Shown here piece after piece: positions 7,979 through 15,817 of a stretch of 64,000 bases of DNA; the stretch's first letter is position 1, and every line of letters starts with the position of its first letter. Source of the stretch: Ureibacillus yapensis (lineage in GTDB: Bacteria > Bacillota > Bacilli > Bacillales_A > Planococcaceae); the NCBI RefSeq assembly GCF_003515775.1, contig NZ_QWEI01000006.1:107870-171869 (forward strand). Direction: 5' to 3'. Under the pieces are notes generated by a model. The model saw only the letters and a list, made by a program, of their open reading frames with translations, was not told the origin of the DNA and did not search any database. The translations under genes were made by a program, and so were the position numbers.

Positions 7979-8518
7979 ATGAGAATTTTATTTTATTTAT
8001 TATCAATCGTCATTGCCAACGTAGTGACCGCGGCCATGGCACCTTTGCAATTCGGCATGTTTATTGTGCCGATGGGGACGCTTATGGTAGGGATGACGTT
8101 CATTTTCCGCGACCTGGTGCAAAATAAATACGGTCGCAAAAACACATATTTGTTAATATTGATGGCATTGGTATTATCAGCCATCGTTTCCTTGATGCTA
8201 GGAGATACATTAATGATCGTGGCGGCATCAGCCATTTCATTTTTGATTTCGGAAACAGCTGATACGGAGATTTATACACGCTTAAAACTGCCAATGGCTT
8301 GGCGCGTTTTTTATAGCGGTGTTGTAGGCGGAATATTCGATTCTGCGGTTTTTGTTATTATTGGATTAAGCCCGCTTGGCGCAGGGTTCTTGCCTTGGGA
8401 AGCAGTGCCGGCTGCCATTGTAGGCCAGATTATCGTGAAAACCGTGATTCAGCTGATTGGCGCACTGATTTTGAGTCAGATAAAAGGGTTCAAGAATACG
8501 GAGCTTGTTTCGGAATAG
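7979..8518 (+). CDS. Queuosine precursor transporter (VUT/COG1738 family)
   Basis: A 179-residue integral membrane protein with about five or six hydrophobic segments. It has the family hallmark FIFRDLVQNKYGRK near residues 42-55 and GGIFDSAVFVIIG near 116-128. COG1738 (YhhQ/QPTR) proteins take up preQ0 and preQ1 in E. coli. Its place directly after queE, with AAGGAG 9 nt upstream and a terminator after it, supports the same job here: salvage under the same riboswitch control. Confidence 0.9.
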   Translation: MRILFYLLSIVIANVVTAAMAPLQFGMFIVPMGTLMVGMTFIFRDLVQNKYGRKNTYLLILMALVLSAIVSLMLGDTLMIVAASAISFLISETADTEIYTRLKLPMAWRVFYSGVVGGIFDSAVFVIIGLSPLGAGFLPWEAVPAAIVGQIIVKTVIQLIGALILSQIKGFKNTELVSE

Positions 8519-8563
8519 TTGCAATCATATGATTTTGATATGAATTGCAGCTCCAGACTAACC

Positions 8564-8598
8564 AAAAGCACTTCATTTTTCCGATGAAGTGCTTTTTT
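8564..8598 (+). terminator. Terminator of the que operon
   Basis: Near-perfect stem AAAAGCACTTCAT / ATGAAGTGCTTTT with a short loop and a T6 tract. Confidence 0.93.
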
Positions 8599-8605
8599 GA
8601 CGGAT

Positions 8606-8866
8606 TCTCAAAGACTGAAAAGCATAAGATTAGCACGAATGAGTCCGCGAGAAGGGCTCTCAAAGACTCGAGGGTATGAAATTAGCAGGTATGAGTCCGC
8701 GAGAGGGGCTCTCAAAGACTGGGAGACATGAAATTAGCGCGAATGAGTCCACGAGAAGGGCTCTCAAAGACTCGAAGGCATGAAATTAGCACGAATGAGT
8801 CCGCGAGAAGAGCTCTCAAAGACTCGAGGGTATGAAATTAGCGCGCATGTGGCCGCGAGAAGGCTC
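8606..8866. repeat. 52-bp tandem repeat, five copies
   Basis: The anchor TCTCAAAGACT recurs at 8606, 8658, 8710, 8762 and 8814, an exact 52-nt period. Each unit also carries ATGAAATTAGC, GAATGAGTCC and GCGAGA with a few substitutions. It is not CRISPR-like: the whole unit repeats, with no unique spacers. An open frame that happens to run through it (from 8780) is not a gene start. Confidence 0.95.
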
Positions 8867-8874
8867 TTCAGACG

Positions 8875-8907
8875 AAAAGCTCTTCAACCCACCGATGAAG
8901 CGCTTTT
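8875..8907. repeat. Degenerate second copy of the que-operon terminator hairpin
   Basis: AAAAGCTCTTCA ... TGAAGCGCTTTT resembles the terminator at 8564-8596 (AAAAGCACTTCA ... TGAAGTGCTTTT) with a longer loop. The 52-bp array lies exactly between the two hairpins, so the pair flanks it. Confidence 0.65.
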
Positions 8908-9094
8908 GGAGCGGAATCATCTTCCGCAAAGCCGTTCATCCCGTCTACTCCTCCTAAAAACCTCACCCAGCTTTTCAAACCCACCAACACTAACTCTTAA
9001 ACTAACCAAAATCCCCATATTCATCAAACAACCAACCGAAAGTTTATGCTACATTAAAGTTAAACAAAACCCACAACAAGAAGGGGGCATATTC

Positions 9095-9886
9095 ATGCAA
9101 ACCATAGTTGACCATCTTAGTAGAACTGTAAAAATTCCAGACCAACCGAAAAGAATCATCTCCATTTGCCCAGCCATTACAGAAACGATATTTAGTTTAA
9201 AAGCTGGAAATAAGTTGATTGGACGCACGAGATATTGTACTTTTCCAAAAGGGAAAGTCGAGAACATCGAAGTTGTCGGTGGAACAAAGGAAGTAAATAT
9301 AGAGAAAATCAAGCAGCTTGAGCCTGATCTGATTTTAGCGGAAAAGGAAGAAAACACTGCTGAAATCGTCCAGCAGCTTGAGCAAATCGCCCCGGTTTTT
9401 GTATCCGAAGTCCAAAGCATTCAAGACGGGCTCCGGTTAATTGAAACATTGGGCCAATTAACAAGCTCGGAAGAAAAAGCAGCCACTATGATTCAAAAAA
9501 TCAAGGACGAATTTGACGCACTCCCGCATGAACAATTGGGCAGAGCAGCTTATGCTATTTGGCGCAAACCATATATGGTGGTGGGCGACACAACGTATAT
9601 TAACGATGTTTTAAAAAGGCTTGGCTTTCAAAACGCATACAATCAAGCCGAAGAGAGGTATCCTGCCGTTTCAAAAGAACAATTGAGCGCGGCCAATTTA
9701 GATTTCCTCTTCCTTGCGTCTGAGCCATTTCCGTTTAGCGAAAAACACCTGACCGAATTTCAGGCTTTTCTCCCCGACACGAAAATTCTGCTGGTGGATG
9801 GTGAAATGTTCTGGTATGGAGCCAAAATGATTGAGGCTGCAGTTTATTTTAAAGAATTAATTAAAACAGTAAAACAATCAAGATAA
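9095..9886 (+). CDS. Leaderless BtuF-like helical-backbone metal-receptor protein
   Basis: A 263-residue protein of the periplasmic-binding BtuF/FhuD superfamily. It begins directly with the mature fold (TVKIPDQPKRIISICPAITETIF, split here as RIISICPAITETIF near 20-33), followed by VGGTKEVNIEKI, LEPDLILAEKEEN and a C-terminal lobe starting near residue 145. There is no signal peptide or lipobox. AAGGGGG lies 7 nt upstream of ATG 9095, so this start is well supported and the frame open further upstream is fortuitous. No permease or ATPase gene is next to it. It may act in the cytoplasm, for example binding a corrinoid or haem-like ligand. The ligand is unknown. Confidence 0.85.
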   Translation: MQTIVDHLSRTVKIPDQPKRIISICPAITETIFSLKAGNKLIGRTRYCTFPKGKVENIEVVGGTKEVNIEKIKQLEPDLILAEKEENTAEIVQQLEQIAPVFVSEVQSIQDGLRLIETLGQLTSSEEKAATMIQKIKDEFDALPHEQLGRAAYAIWRKPYMVVGDTTYINDVLKRLGFQNAYNQAEERYPAVSKEQLSAANLDFLFLASEPFPFSEKHLTEFQAFLPDTKILLVDGEMFWYGAKMIEAAVYFKELIKTVKQSR

Positions 9887-9905
9887 AAAGATGGGGGGAT
9901 CGAGT

Positions 9906-10709
9906 ATGGGAGATTACGGGAAAGAATTATTCAAGGGTACTGCGTGGTACTATTCGCGTTATCGCCCCCTCTATCCAGCTTCCTTGGTAAGGTTTTTAAT
10001 CAATCGATTTTCTCTCGATGGAACAGGTCGACTGCTTGATTTAGGGTGCGGAGCCGGACAGTTGGCTTTTCGTTTTGCTGATTGGTTTGAAGAAATCGTT
10101 GGAATTGATACGGAACTTGAAATGCTTCAAGAAGCAGATCGGCTTAGAAGAGAGTTTAGGGTGGAAAATATAGAGTGGTTTAATGGTGAACTCCATGCAT
10201 ATCGGAAAATCACGGACAAGAAATTCAAGTTAGTCATTATTGCCAAGGCATTTCATTGGATGGATCGCGAAAGGGTTCTTGATACCTTATACGAAATGAT
10301 TTCAGATGGTGGAGGTGTTGCCATTATAGATCATTACTCACCGAATAAAGAACCTTTACCGTGGCAATCAAAAGTGAGTGAAGTCGTTAGGCAATGGTAT
10401 GGAGATATAAGAAGAGCAGGGAAAACAACCTATTCGAATCCAACGGTTAGCTATCAGGAGATCATATCGAATTCAAATTTCGAATTAGAAATGTACCAAC
10501 TGCCAACTCTTAAGCATGTTTGGACAGTGGATTCGATAATTGGCAATCTCTATTCAACTTCATATGGAGCCAAGCGGTTTTTGGGTGAAAATGCGCTTTT
10601 GTTTGAAAGCCATTTAAAAGAAGAGTTATTGGACATTAATAAAGATGGGATTTTTGTGGAAGAAATTGATTTATCCATCAATCTCGCCAGTAACAACCGC
10701 AAAATATAG
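9906..10709 (+). CDS. Class I SAM-dependent methyltransferase
   Basis: A 267-residue methyltransferase with motif I LLDLGCGAGQLAF near residues 42-54, then VGIDTELEMLQEA, and AKAFHWMDRERVL around 118-130. The FHWM signature and the N-terminal AWYYSRYRPLYP block are typical of the Methyltransf_11 proteins annotated as ubiquinone/menaquinone-type or trans-aconitate-type, without proving substrate. I use ATG 9906 because GGGGG sits 8 nt upstream; ATG 9891 overlaps that site. It follows the BtuF-like gene by about 19 nt and is probably co-transcribed. Confidence 0.88.
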   Translation: MGDYGKELFKGTAWYYSRYRPLYPASLVRFLINRFSLDGTGRLLDLGCGAGQLAFRFADWFEEIVGIDTELEMLQEADRLRREFRVENIEWFNGELHAYRKITDKKFKLVIIAKAFHWMDRERVLDTLYEMISDGGGVAIIDHYSPNKEPLPWQSKVSEVVRQWYGDIRRAGKTTYSNPTVSYQEIISNSNFELEMYQLPTLKHVWTVDSIIGNLYSTSYGAKRFLGENALLFESHLKEELLDINKDGIFVEEIDLSINLASNNRKI

Positions 10710-10737
10710 ACCCGATCATCTCTAAACATGTAAGCAA

Positions 10738-10821
10738 AAGGGACATTTTAATGTACTACTGTACCCAAAAGCCGGATCGTCTGCCGCTGACTTTTTGGGT
10801 ACGGTTATGTGAATGTCCCTT
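10738..10821. repeat. 84-bp nested inverted repeat
   Basis: Outer arms AAGGGACATT / AATGTCCCTT and inner arms GTACCCAAAAG / CTTTTTGGGTAC can form one long interrupted hairpin. It separates the plus-strand methyltransferase from the minus-strand small-protein pair. It lacks a clear U-tract, so it may be a MITE-like remnant or a structured RNA rather than a simple terminator. Confidence 0.75.
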
Positions 10822-10834
10822 CATTCATGTCATG

Positions 10835-11065
10835 TTACTCATTATCCGGATTAATTTTAATTGCAGGCGTGTTGTTGTAAAGATAAGTTGGCAGTACATC
10901 GTCTTTTTTATTTTTGCCGTAGAATTCTTCCTGGATGGCCATGTTTGCCTCGGTTGCAGAATTTACTTCCTGCTTGTGGGGAATTTCTTTCCCATCATTG
11001 AATCGTTCATTTAATTCAATATTTGCTTCAGTTGCTTCTGTATCTAAAAAGTCATCTTTTTTCAT
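10835..11065 (-). CDS. Small acidic protein with duplicated ATEAN motif
   Basis: A 76-residue acidic, hydrophilic protein with an internal duplication: EATEANIELNERFNDGKE (about residues 11-28) and SATEANMAIQEEFYGKNK (about 36-53). AGGAGTGG lies 4 nt upstream of ATG 11065. It is the second gene of a two-gene minus-strand unit, 10 nt after the 83-residue gene. No transmembrane segment or cysteine. Family not recognised; size and composition are compatible with a sporulation-associated small protein, but this is a guess. Confidence 0.72.
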   Translation of the reverse strand: MKKDDFLDTEATEANIELNERFNDGKEIPHKQEVNSATEANMAIQEEFYGKNKKDDVLPTYLYNNTPAIKINPDNE

Positions 11066-11075
11066 GATACCACTC

Positions 11076-11327
11076 CTATAGAGATAAATTTGGTTTTAGC
11101 TTGAACATGATGCTGTTGAAAACTTCATTCTTGTATGTTTGCAATAATGCTTGTTTTAATTGGAACTTTTGGAAGAAATGATCCATATGCTCATGGATAT
11201 ATTGTGCGATATCCTCTTTATGATGCAACTTTTTATCCTTCACCTTTTCAGTAATATCCTCTGTCATTTTAAAGATAAATTGAAGAATTGAAAAATCTGT
11301 TTTCCCGCAATAGTCGCGTAAGCTCAT
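11076..11327 (-). CDS. Hypothetical protein, 83 aa, helical
   Basis: An 83-residue, Lys/His/Glu-rich, probably all-helical protein starting MSLRDYCGKTDFSILQFIFK. AAGGAAGGA lies 5 nt before ATG 11327, so translation is well supported. One cysteine (Cys7). First gene of a two-gene unit with the small acidic protein. Family not recognised. Confidence 0.72.
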   Translation of the reverse strand: MSLRDYCGKTDFSILQFIFKMTEDITEKVKDKKLHHKEDIAQYIHEHMDHFFQKFQLKQALLQTYKNEVFNSIMFKLKPNLSL

Positions 11328-11502
11328 TAATATCCTTCCTTTCTATAATTAGGTGTAATGTGTATATACCTTAAAAAACAGAAAGTAAACCTTTTCATTC
11401 TCTTTCAGTATGGTTTTCTCGCTTTATTGTCATACAGACACTTTTGGTTCTCTCATTAAACAGACGAGTTAGCGGCCGTTTAAAAAAAACGAGAAAGGGT
11501 AA

Positions 11503-11613
11503 ATGAAAGGTGACAATTTTTGGATATTACTGGGACTTTTTTTAATTTCAACACTATTTAAGGAGGGATTTGGATATGGAGGCTCAAGTGAACACTGTAA
11601 AAGTAAGTTTTGA
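11503..11613 (+). CDS. Possible small membrane peptide (36 aa)
   Basis: ATG 11503 opens a 36-codon frame encoding a charged start (MKGDN), one hydrophobic segment (FWILLGLFLISTLF) and a Gly-rich tail ending in a region with Cys32. It overlaps the start of the next gene, whose ribosome-binding site lies inside it. The upstream AAAGGG is only about 2 nt from the start, so translation is doubtful. The architecture recalls the short YjcZ-type sporulation peptides but is not a clear match. Confidence 0.28.
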   Translation: MKGDNFWILLGLFLISTLFKEGFGYGGSSEHCKSKF

Positions 11614-13540
11614 ACAAACGTTAAATCAACTTGAACAGGCAGCCCCTGTTGCAAAAAATACGCATCAAGCGGAAGTTTTCCAAAGAGCAATCGAACTGGC
11701 ACAGACGGAAGAAGGATTAAAGGAATTGTTCCAATATGCAGCCCGTTTTGACCAAGCCGGCGTTTTCAAGGGCGGTCCGTGGGAAGATGCTTCAAAACTG
11801 CAGGCACCTCTAGTGGGCGGGACATTGAAATTGCAAGGTGTAAATTCGATTGTGGAATTGTTAAGCGAGCTGCGCATGTTGGCCATTGCAAAAGGAATCT
11901 ACCAGCATGATGAAATCACGGCTGAGGAAGCAAAATCGTTTTTAGAAAGCGTATTGGCTTTAAACCTGGATATTTTATTTCCTCCAGAAACAGAAGAAGC
12001 AAGAATAAACGCTGGCGAGCAGATGGAGCGGGCAAAGAGGCTCTTTCACTTCTTGGGCAATGAATTGTCATTCCAGTCCATCGCAAAGAGGCTCGCAGCA
12101 GAAATTGACCGTTTGACCATCCAGCGTCCGATTATGGTACATCGCATTATCAACATGATTGCGATGTCAAAGCAGATTTGTGAAACGGACATGGATGAGC
12201 AAGTAAAAGAAACGCTCCAAAAGTATATTGATGCCATTAGTACACCAACTCAACTTAGCAAAAAAACGGGAAATTTAAAGGAATATAAATTGGCCTTAAC
12301 AGAGGCTCTAGCAGATGAAGTGGAAAAGGAAGCTATCGCGTTTGCGCAGTCTATGCAAGAAACAGGGCTTGTTTCTCCATACCATGCTGTTTTAATTCGA
12401 TGCCTGGCAAATACTCATTCCGAAATCCTCCCAACTGCACTCAATCTCTCTGAATTAGGGCAGGCTCTTTTAAATGACCAGCTGGAACTTGTTCAAGATT
12501 TAATCACAATGGCGATACACCCGCAAACGGCCCAATCGATTTACGGGCTTGCCAAAATACTGAATAAGGGACTGCTTTCGCAAGAGCCCCTCTCCATGGA
12601 GATTCGCCGGTTGCTCGAGATTGAAATTCATCCGGAAGTAGAGGAACTATTGTTGCCGTCGGAAATGAAAGAAGAAGGATTAACCGCAAACGCTATTCTT
12701 GTAGCGGGGGCAATCAGCGTACTGGGGCAACCACTGGGCGTGGGGCAGGGACTGAATCCGACATGCCAATCCGCACGTGCCATCAGCCTGTGGGCACAGC
12801 ATGACGCTAGCAGACTGCTCGAGTTGATCATCCGTGCGGCAAGGGATAATGATGTGGATATGACCTTTGAAGGCGATAGTATTCATTCTTCTTTATTAAC
12901 CGAGGGGGTTGCTTCGGAAATTCACCAGGAACTCGACCCGGTGTCGAAAATTTTAGTGCCGCATCTTGATAAAATCTATAATGAAATGATGAAAAGAACG
13001 GCGCTTCGCAATGAAGACGGACATAAATGGGTAAATCCCGAATTTTACGGGGAGCGCGTTCAAAGAGGCTTTGCCAACATCATTGATCCAGTGACAGGTT
13101 CGGTAGTCAATTATTCAGGGTTTGTGCGCATGTTTTATGCTACCCATCATCCAGCCTTTAATGATGGCTATGAACTCATCTATCCGAACCCGGTGGGGAT
13201 TTATGTAACGGATGTGCATGGAAACTTATTGGGGCTGCATGCCATCTCCATCCAACGTGTTGCCATGGATGAAGGCGGAGTATACCGGGTTTATTTTTAC
13301 AATCCGAATAACGACAGCGGCCAGAACTGGGGACAGGGAATCGAGCCTAGTTTGAAAGGGCATGGAGAAGAAGAGGGAGAAGCCTCGTTGCCGTTTGACC
13401 AGTTTGCTGCGCGGCTCTATGCCTTCCACTACAACCCATACGAGAAGGGTGACGGTTTCGAACTGGAGGAGGAAGTCATCCAGCGAATTGAAACACTGGC
13501 AAGGGAAAGTTGGGGAAGACAATACACCTGGCTTTACTAG
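11576..13540 (+). CDS. Large protein with putative papain-like C-terminal domain
   Basis: A 654-residue cytoplasmic-looking protein with no signal peptide. Residues 1-375 are mostly helical. From about residue 376 the pattern GQPLGVGQGLNPTCQSARAI appears, with Gln391 six residues before Cys397. Later come His555 in GLHAISIQRV and Asn/Asp residues in YFYNPNND (about 575-580). Gln-x5-Cys...His...Asn is the spacing and order of papain-fold cysteine peptidases. I do not recognise the family, so peptidase activity is an inference. ATG 11576 is chosen because AAGGAGGG (11560-11567) is 8 nt upstream; TTG 11570 is too close. A terminator follows, so it is probably monocistronic. Confidence 0.8.
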   Translation: MEAQVNTVKVSFEQTLNQLEQAAPVAKNTHQAEVFQRAIELAQTEEGLKELFQYAARFDQAGVFKGGPWEDASKLQAPLVGGTLKLQGVNSIVELLSELRMLAIAKGIYQHDEITAEEAKSFLESVLALNLDILFPPETEEARINAGEQMERAKRLFHFLGNELSFQSIAKRLAAEIDRLTIQRPIMVHRIINMIAMSKQICETDMDEQVKETLQKYIDAISTPTQLSKKTGNLKEYKLALTEALADEVEKEAIAFAQSMQETGLVSPYHAVLIRCLANTHSEILPTALNLSELGQALLNDQLELVQDLITMAIHPQTAQSIYGLAKILNKGLLSQEPLSMEIRRLLEIEIHPEVEELLLPSEMKEEGLTANAILVAGAISVLGQPLGVGQGLNPTCQSARAISLWAQHDASRLLELIIRAARDNDVDMTFEGDSIHSSLLTEGVASEIHQELDPVSKILVPHLDKIYNEMMKRTALRNEDGHKWVNPEFYGERVQRGFANIIDPVTGSVVNYSGFVRMFYATHHPAFNDGYELIYPNPVGIYVTDVHGNLLGLHAISIQRVAMDEGGVYRVYFYNPNNDSGQNWGQGIEPSLKGHGEEEGEASLPFDQFAARLYAFHYNPYEKGDGFELEEEVIQRIETLARESWGRQYTWLY

Positions 13541-13575
13541 ATAGATCTTGCAAAAGCTTTTAAAAATTTTGATTA

Positions 13576-13606
13576 AAATCCTGTGTGCAAACGCAGGATT
13601 TTTTAT
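13576..13606 (+). terminator. Terminator after the papain-like gene
   Basis: AAATCCTG / CAGGATTT stem followed by TTTT, about 36 nt past the stop. Confidence 0.85.
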
Positions 13607-13724
13607 TCCATGATTGAGCTATTATATGGAAGACTTAATTTTATTCGCACGAGTATTTATGAATTTTTCCAAAAGACGTTCCAGGAACAATCGCATATGA
13701 TAATACGATGAAACTGGGAAGGGA

Positions 13725-14297
13725 ATGAAAAAAGTGTATTATAATTCTTATGGGTACCCATTTCAAAGTCCATATTATGGATATGTGCCAGTAAATAGTT
13801 ATAATGGAAACCCGTTTTACTGGACTGATCTTAATCAATTACTTTATGAAAATCAATTTAATCTTTATCATGCTTCCAACGATAATAGAATGGCATTAAG
13901 GGATTATGGGCCAAATCCATTTGCTATAAATATTAATGAAGCAACAAAACAAAATGATACGTTTCGTACGGCTTTATGGACTGGAAACCATTTGCAGCTT
14001 ACCTTGATGAGTCTGAATCCAGGAGAGGATATCGGGCTGGAAATGCATCCCGATGTGGATCAATTCTTACGTATTGAACAGGGCCAAGGAGTCACTCAAA
14101 TGGGCAATACAAAAGAGAATTTAAACTTTAGAAGAAACGTATCTGATGACTATGCAATCTTCATACCTGCCGGAACATGGCATAACTTAACAAATACAGG
14201 CAATGTTCCGCTAAGGCTGTATTCAATCTACGCCCCGCCTAATCACCCATTTGGAACGGTTCACCCTACAAAAGCAGATGCCGCAAGTGAGAAATAA
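13725..14297 (+). CDS. Cupin-domain protein with Tyr-rich N-terminus
   Basis: A 190-residue protein. Residues 1-45 are Tyr/Asn/Pro/Gly-rich (YYNSYGYPFQSPYYGYVPVN), like spore-coat-associated proteins. Residues about 85-170 form a cupin: MNPG-like LNPGEDIGLEMHPDVDQF carries the first metal-binding block (Glu/His/Asp instead of the usual HxH), and FIPAGTWHNLTNTG is the second block with the conserved PxG and His. GGGAAGGG lies so close to ATG 13725 that GTG 13734 is an alternative start. Function unknown; a coat-located sugar isomerase-like or metal-binding role is possible. It ends before a bidirectional terminator. Confidence 0.82.
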   Translation: MKKVYYNSYGYPFQSPYYGYVPVNSYNGNPFYWTDLNQLLYENQFNLYHASNDNRMALRDYGPNPFAININEATKQNDTFRTALWTGNHLQLTLMSLNPGEDIGLEMHPDVDQFLRIEQGQGVTQMGNTKENLNFRRNVSDDYAIFIPAGTWHNLTNTGNVPLRLYSIYAPPNHPFGTVHPTKADAASEK

Positions 14298-14426
14298 AAT
14301 AACAAACATAGTAATACAGTTATTTCAGGCAAGACTCCAGATGAATGGGTAAAAACAGGGAAAACTAAGCTTCTTCAACAAATCGAGATATGGAGTAATG
14401 TCCTTCTTTTTTTAGAAATGAAAATA

Positions 14427-14466
14427 AAATCTAAGGCTGCATCTATTGGGATGCAGCCTTAGATTT
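14427..14466. terminator. Bidirectional terminator between convergent genes
   Basis: Perfect stem AAATCTAAGGCTGCATC / GATGCAGCCTTAGATTT with a 6-nt loop, A/T-rich on both flanks, between the cupin gene and the minus-strand gene at 14501. Confidence 0.92.
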
Positions 14467-14500
14467 TACAATAAAGTTGTTCCATTTAAAATAAAGACAG

Positions 14501-14773
14501 TTATTTTGATGTGAATTCATCTAATTCCATTAAAGTGATAAAACCCATTTTATAATAGTTGGTCCATGTTTCTTTATCAAGTTTAATAGAATTTTCCATG
14601 TAATGTGTTTTTGCATAATCCAACTGCTGTTTATGTAACAGCAATGTTGGTTTCTTCGGAGTTGACACTTTTATTTCATTTACTAATTCTTTCGAGAAAT
14701 CTTCCTTTAATTCATAAATTTTATCATCGTCAAGAGTAATGTAAATCGTGTATTTATCGAATGGTATTGCCAT
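14501..14773 (-). CDS. Hypothetical protein, 90 aa
   Basis: A 90-residue soluble, mixed-charge protein (starts MAIPFDKYTIYITLDDDKIYEL, shown here as TIYITLDDDKIYEL near residues 9-22). AAAAGGAG lies 9 nt upstream of ATG 14773. No cysteines, no membrane segment. Not recognised. It has its own terminator in the convergent hairpin. Confidence 0.7.
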   Translation of the reverse strand: MAIPFDKYTIYITLDDDKIYELKEDFSKELVNEIKVSTPKKPTLLLHKQQLDYAKTHYMENSIKLDKETWTNYYKMGFITLMELDEFTSK

Positions 14774-14934
14774 TTCAATTTCTCCTTTTTAATCTCTTTT
14801 ATTTGAGTGTACTTTATGGCCATCAGTGGGCTTATGTACGAGCTAACATTGATGGTCATTTTCTATTAGGATGCATTTGTAATTTAGAACACAATATCTC
14901 TATATTCCTTTTGATTTAGTCTGAATTATATTTT

Positions 14935-14972
14935 TTTGAGGTTGCTTCTTATTAATACTATAATAAAGTATA
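14935..14972 (+). promoter_or_regulatory. Promoter and possible operator of the TetR gene
   Basis: TTTGAG (14935-14940), 18-nt spacer, TATAAT (14959-14964). The inverted repeat ATACT...AGTAT brackets the -10, a position that would suit autorepression. Confidence 0.6.
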
Positions 14973-14997
14973 AATTCAACGATGAAGGTGTGTAAAT

Positions 14998-15573
14998 ATG
15001 TCTAGAAAACAAGAGATTCTTTCAATTGCCCGAGGGGTTATTTATTCAAAGGGATATCAAGCAACGTCTATAAGCGATATTCTACATGCTGCAAACATTG
15101 GAAAAGGGCAATTTTATCATTATTTTTCCTCTAAATATGATCTAGGACTAACGGTTGTAGAAGATATAATTCAGGAATGGGAAAAACAGTTGATTATTGA
15201 TATTTTTCAATCAACAATTGAACCTGCCTCTAAGTTAAGTAAGATGCTTGATAAAATACTAAATTTTCATACTGAAATTGAAAAGAAATCAGGCTGTCCA
15301 ATTGGTAATTTAGCCATTGAAATGAGCGAACACGATGAAACTTTTCGTATTAAAATTCAATATATTTTCGAACGTTGGATTGAAGCTGTAGAAGCAACTT
15401 TAGATGAAATGATTAGTCGAGGCCAACTTGACGCCACTGTTGATACTAAAAAAAGTGCTCAAGCAATGATCGCTATGATTGAAGGCGGTATTTTGCTAAT
15501 GAAAAACCAACAAAACATTCATTTTTTAATCAATGTTATCGATGTGATTCGCAATCAATACAAACTTGCTTAG
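14998..15573 (+). CDS. TetR/AcrR-family transcriptional regulator
   Basis: A 191-residue regulator. The N-terminal HTH is canonical: ILSIARGVIYSKGYQATSIS, then DILHAANIGKGQFYHYFSSK (about residues 24-43) with the G-x-Y-H-Y-F recognition helix. The C-terminal part (residues 60-191) carries a ligand-binding helical bundle with a TetR_C-like segment CPIGNLAIEMSEHDE. GAAGGTG lies about 7 nt upstream. It is followed by an inverted repeat and the haloalkane dehalogenase gene, its likely target. Confidence 0.93.
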   Translation: MSRKQEILSIARGVIYSKGYQATSISDILHAANIGKGQFYHYFSSKYDLGLTVVEDIIQEWEKQLIIDIFQSTIEPASKLSKMLDKILNFHTEIEKKSGCPIGNLAIEMSEHDETFRIKIQYIFERWIEAVEATLDEMISRGQLDATVDTKKSAQAMIAMIEGGILLMKNQQNIHFLINVIDVIRNQYKLA

Positions 15574-15619
15574 TAGAAGCTATTTTTTGAACATAACTTT
15601 TTTGAATGCTAGACTATAA

Positions 15620-15643
15620 ATTGTACCGAATGGTAGGTACAAT
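15620..15643 (+). promoter_or_regulatory. Inverted repeat, candidate TetR operator
   Basis: ATTGTACC - 8 nt - GGTACAAT, perfect 8-bp arms, just after the TATAAA at 15615-15620 and about 50 nt upstream of the small ORF/dehalogenase transcript start codons. Position and symmetry fit binding by the TetR protein encoded immediately upstream. Confidence 0.65.
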
Positions 15644-15691
15644 ATTGCACCTATATAAATACTAACGATTATTGAAGGGAGAATGATAAAA

Positions 15692-15817
15692 ATGGATAAA
15701 AAGGTTTGTAAAATTTCAGCAGTTTCAAAAGACATCAATGTGAAACATACTTATAATGATGATCAAGTTCTAATAGGCGAAATTACTAAAATGGAGGGGG
15801 ACAAGTCCCATGAGTAA
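15692..15817 (+). CDS. Small ORF (41 aa) coupled to the dehalogenase
   Basis: ATG 15692 with GGGAG 10 nt upstream encodes a 41-residue Lys/Asp-rich peptide beginning MDKKVCKISAVSKD. Its stop overlaps the dehalogenase start in ATGAGTAA (15810-15817), a typical coupling arrangement. It could be a true leader peptide or the truncated 5' end of an older gene replaced by the dehalogenase. No family recognised. Confidence 0.5.
   Translation: MDKKVCKISAVSKDINVKHTYNDDQVLIGEITKMEGDKSHE

Noticed and set aside
8606-8866. Possible CRISPR array
   Set aside because: The whole 52-nt unit repeats with scattered substitutions; there are no constant repeats with unique spacers and no cas genes. The same applies to 21010-21345.
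8780-9094. In-frame N-terminal extension of the BtuF-like gene through the 52-bp array
   Set aside because: The frame is open by chance across repeat DNA. AAGGGGG and the family alignment place the start at 9095.
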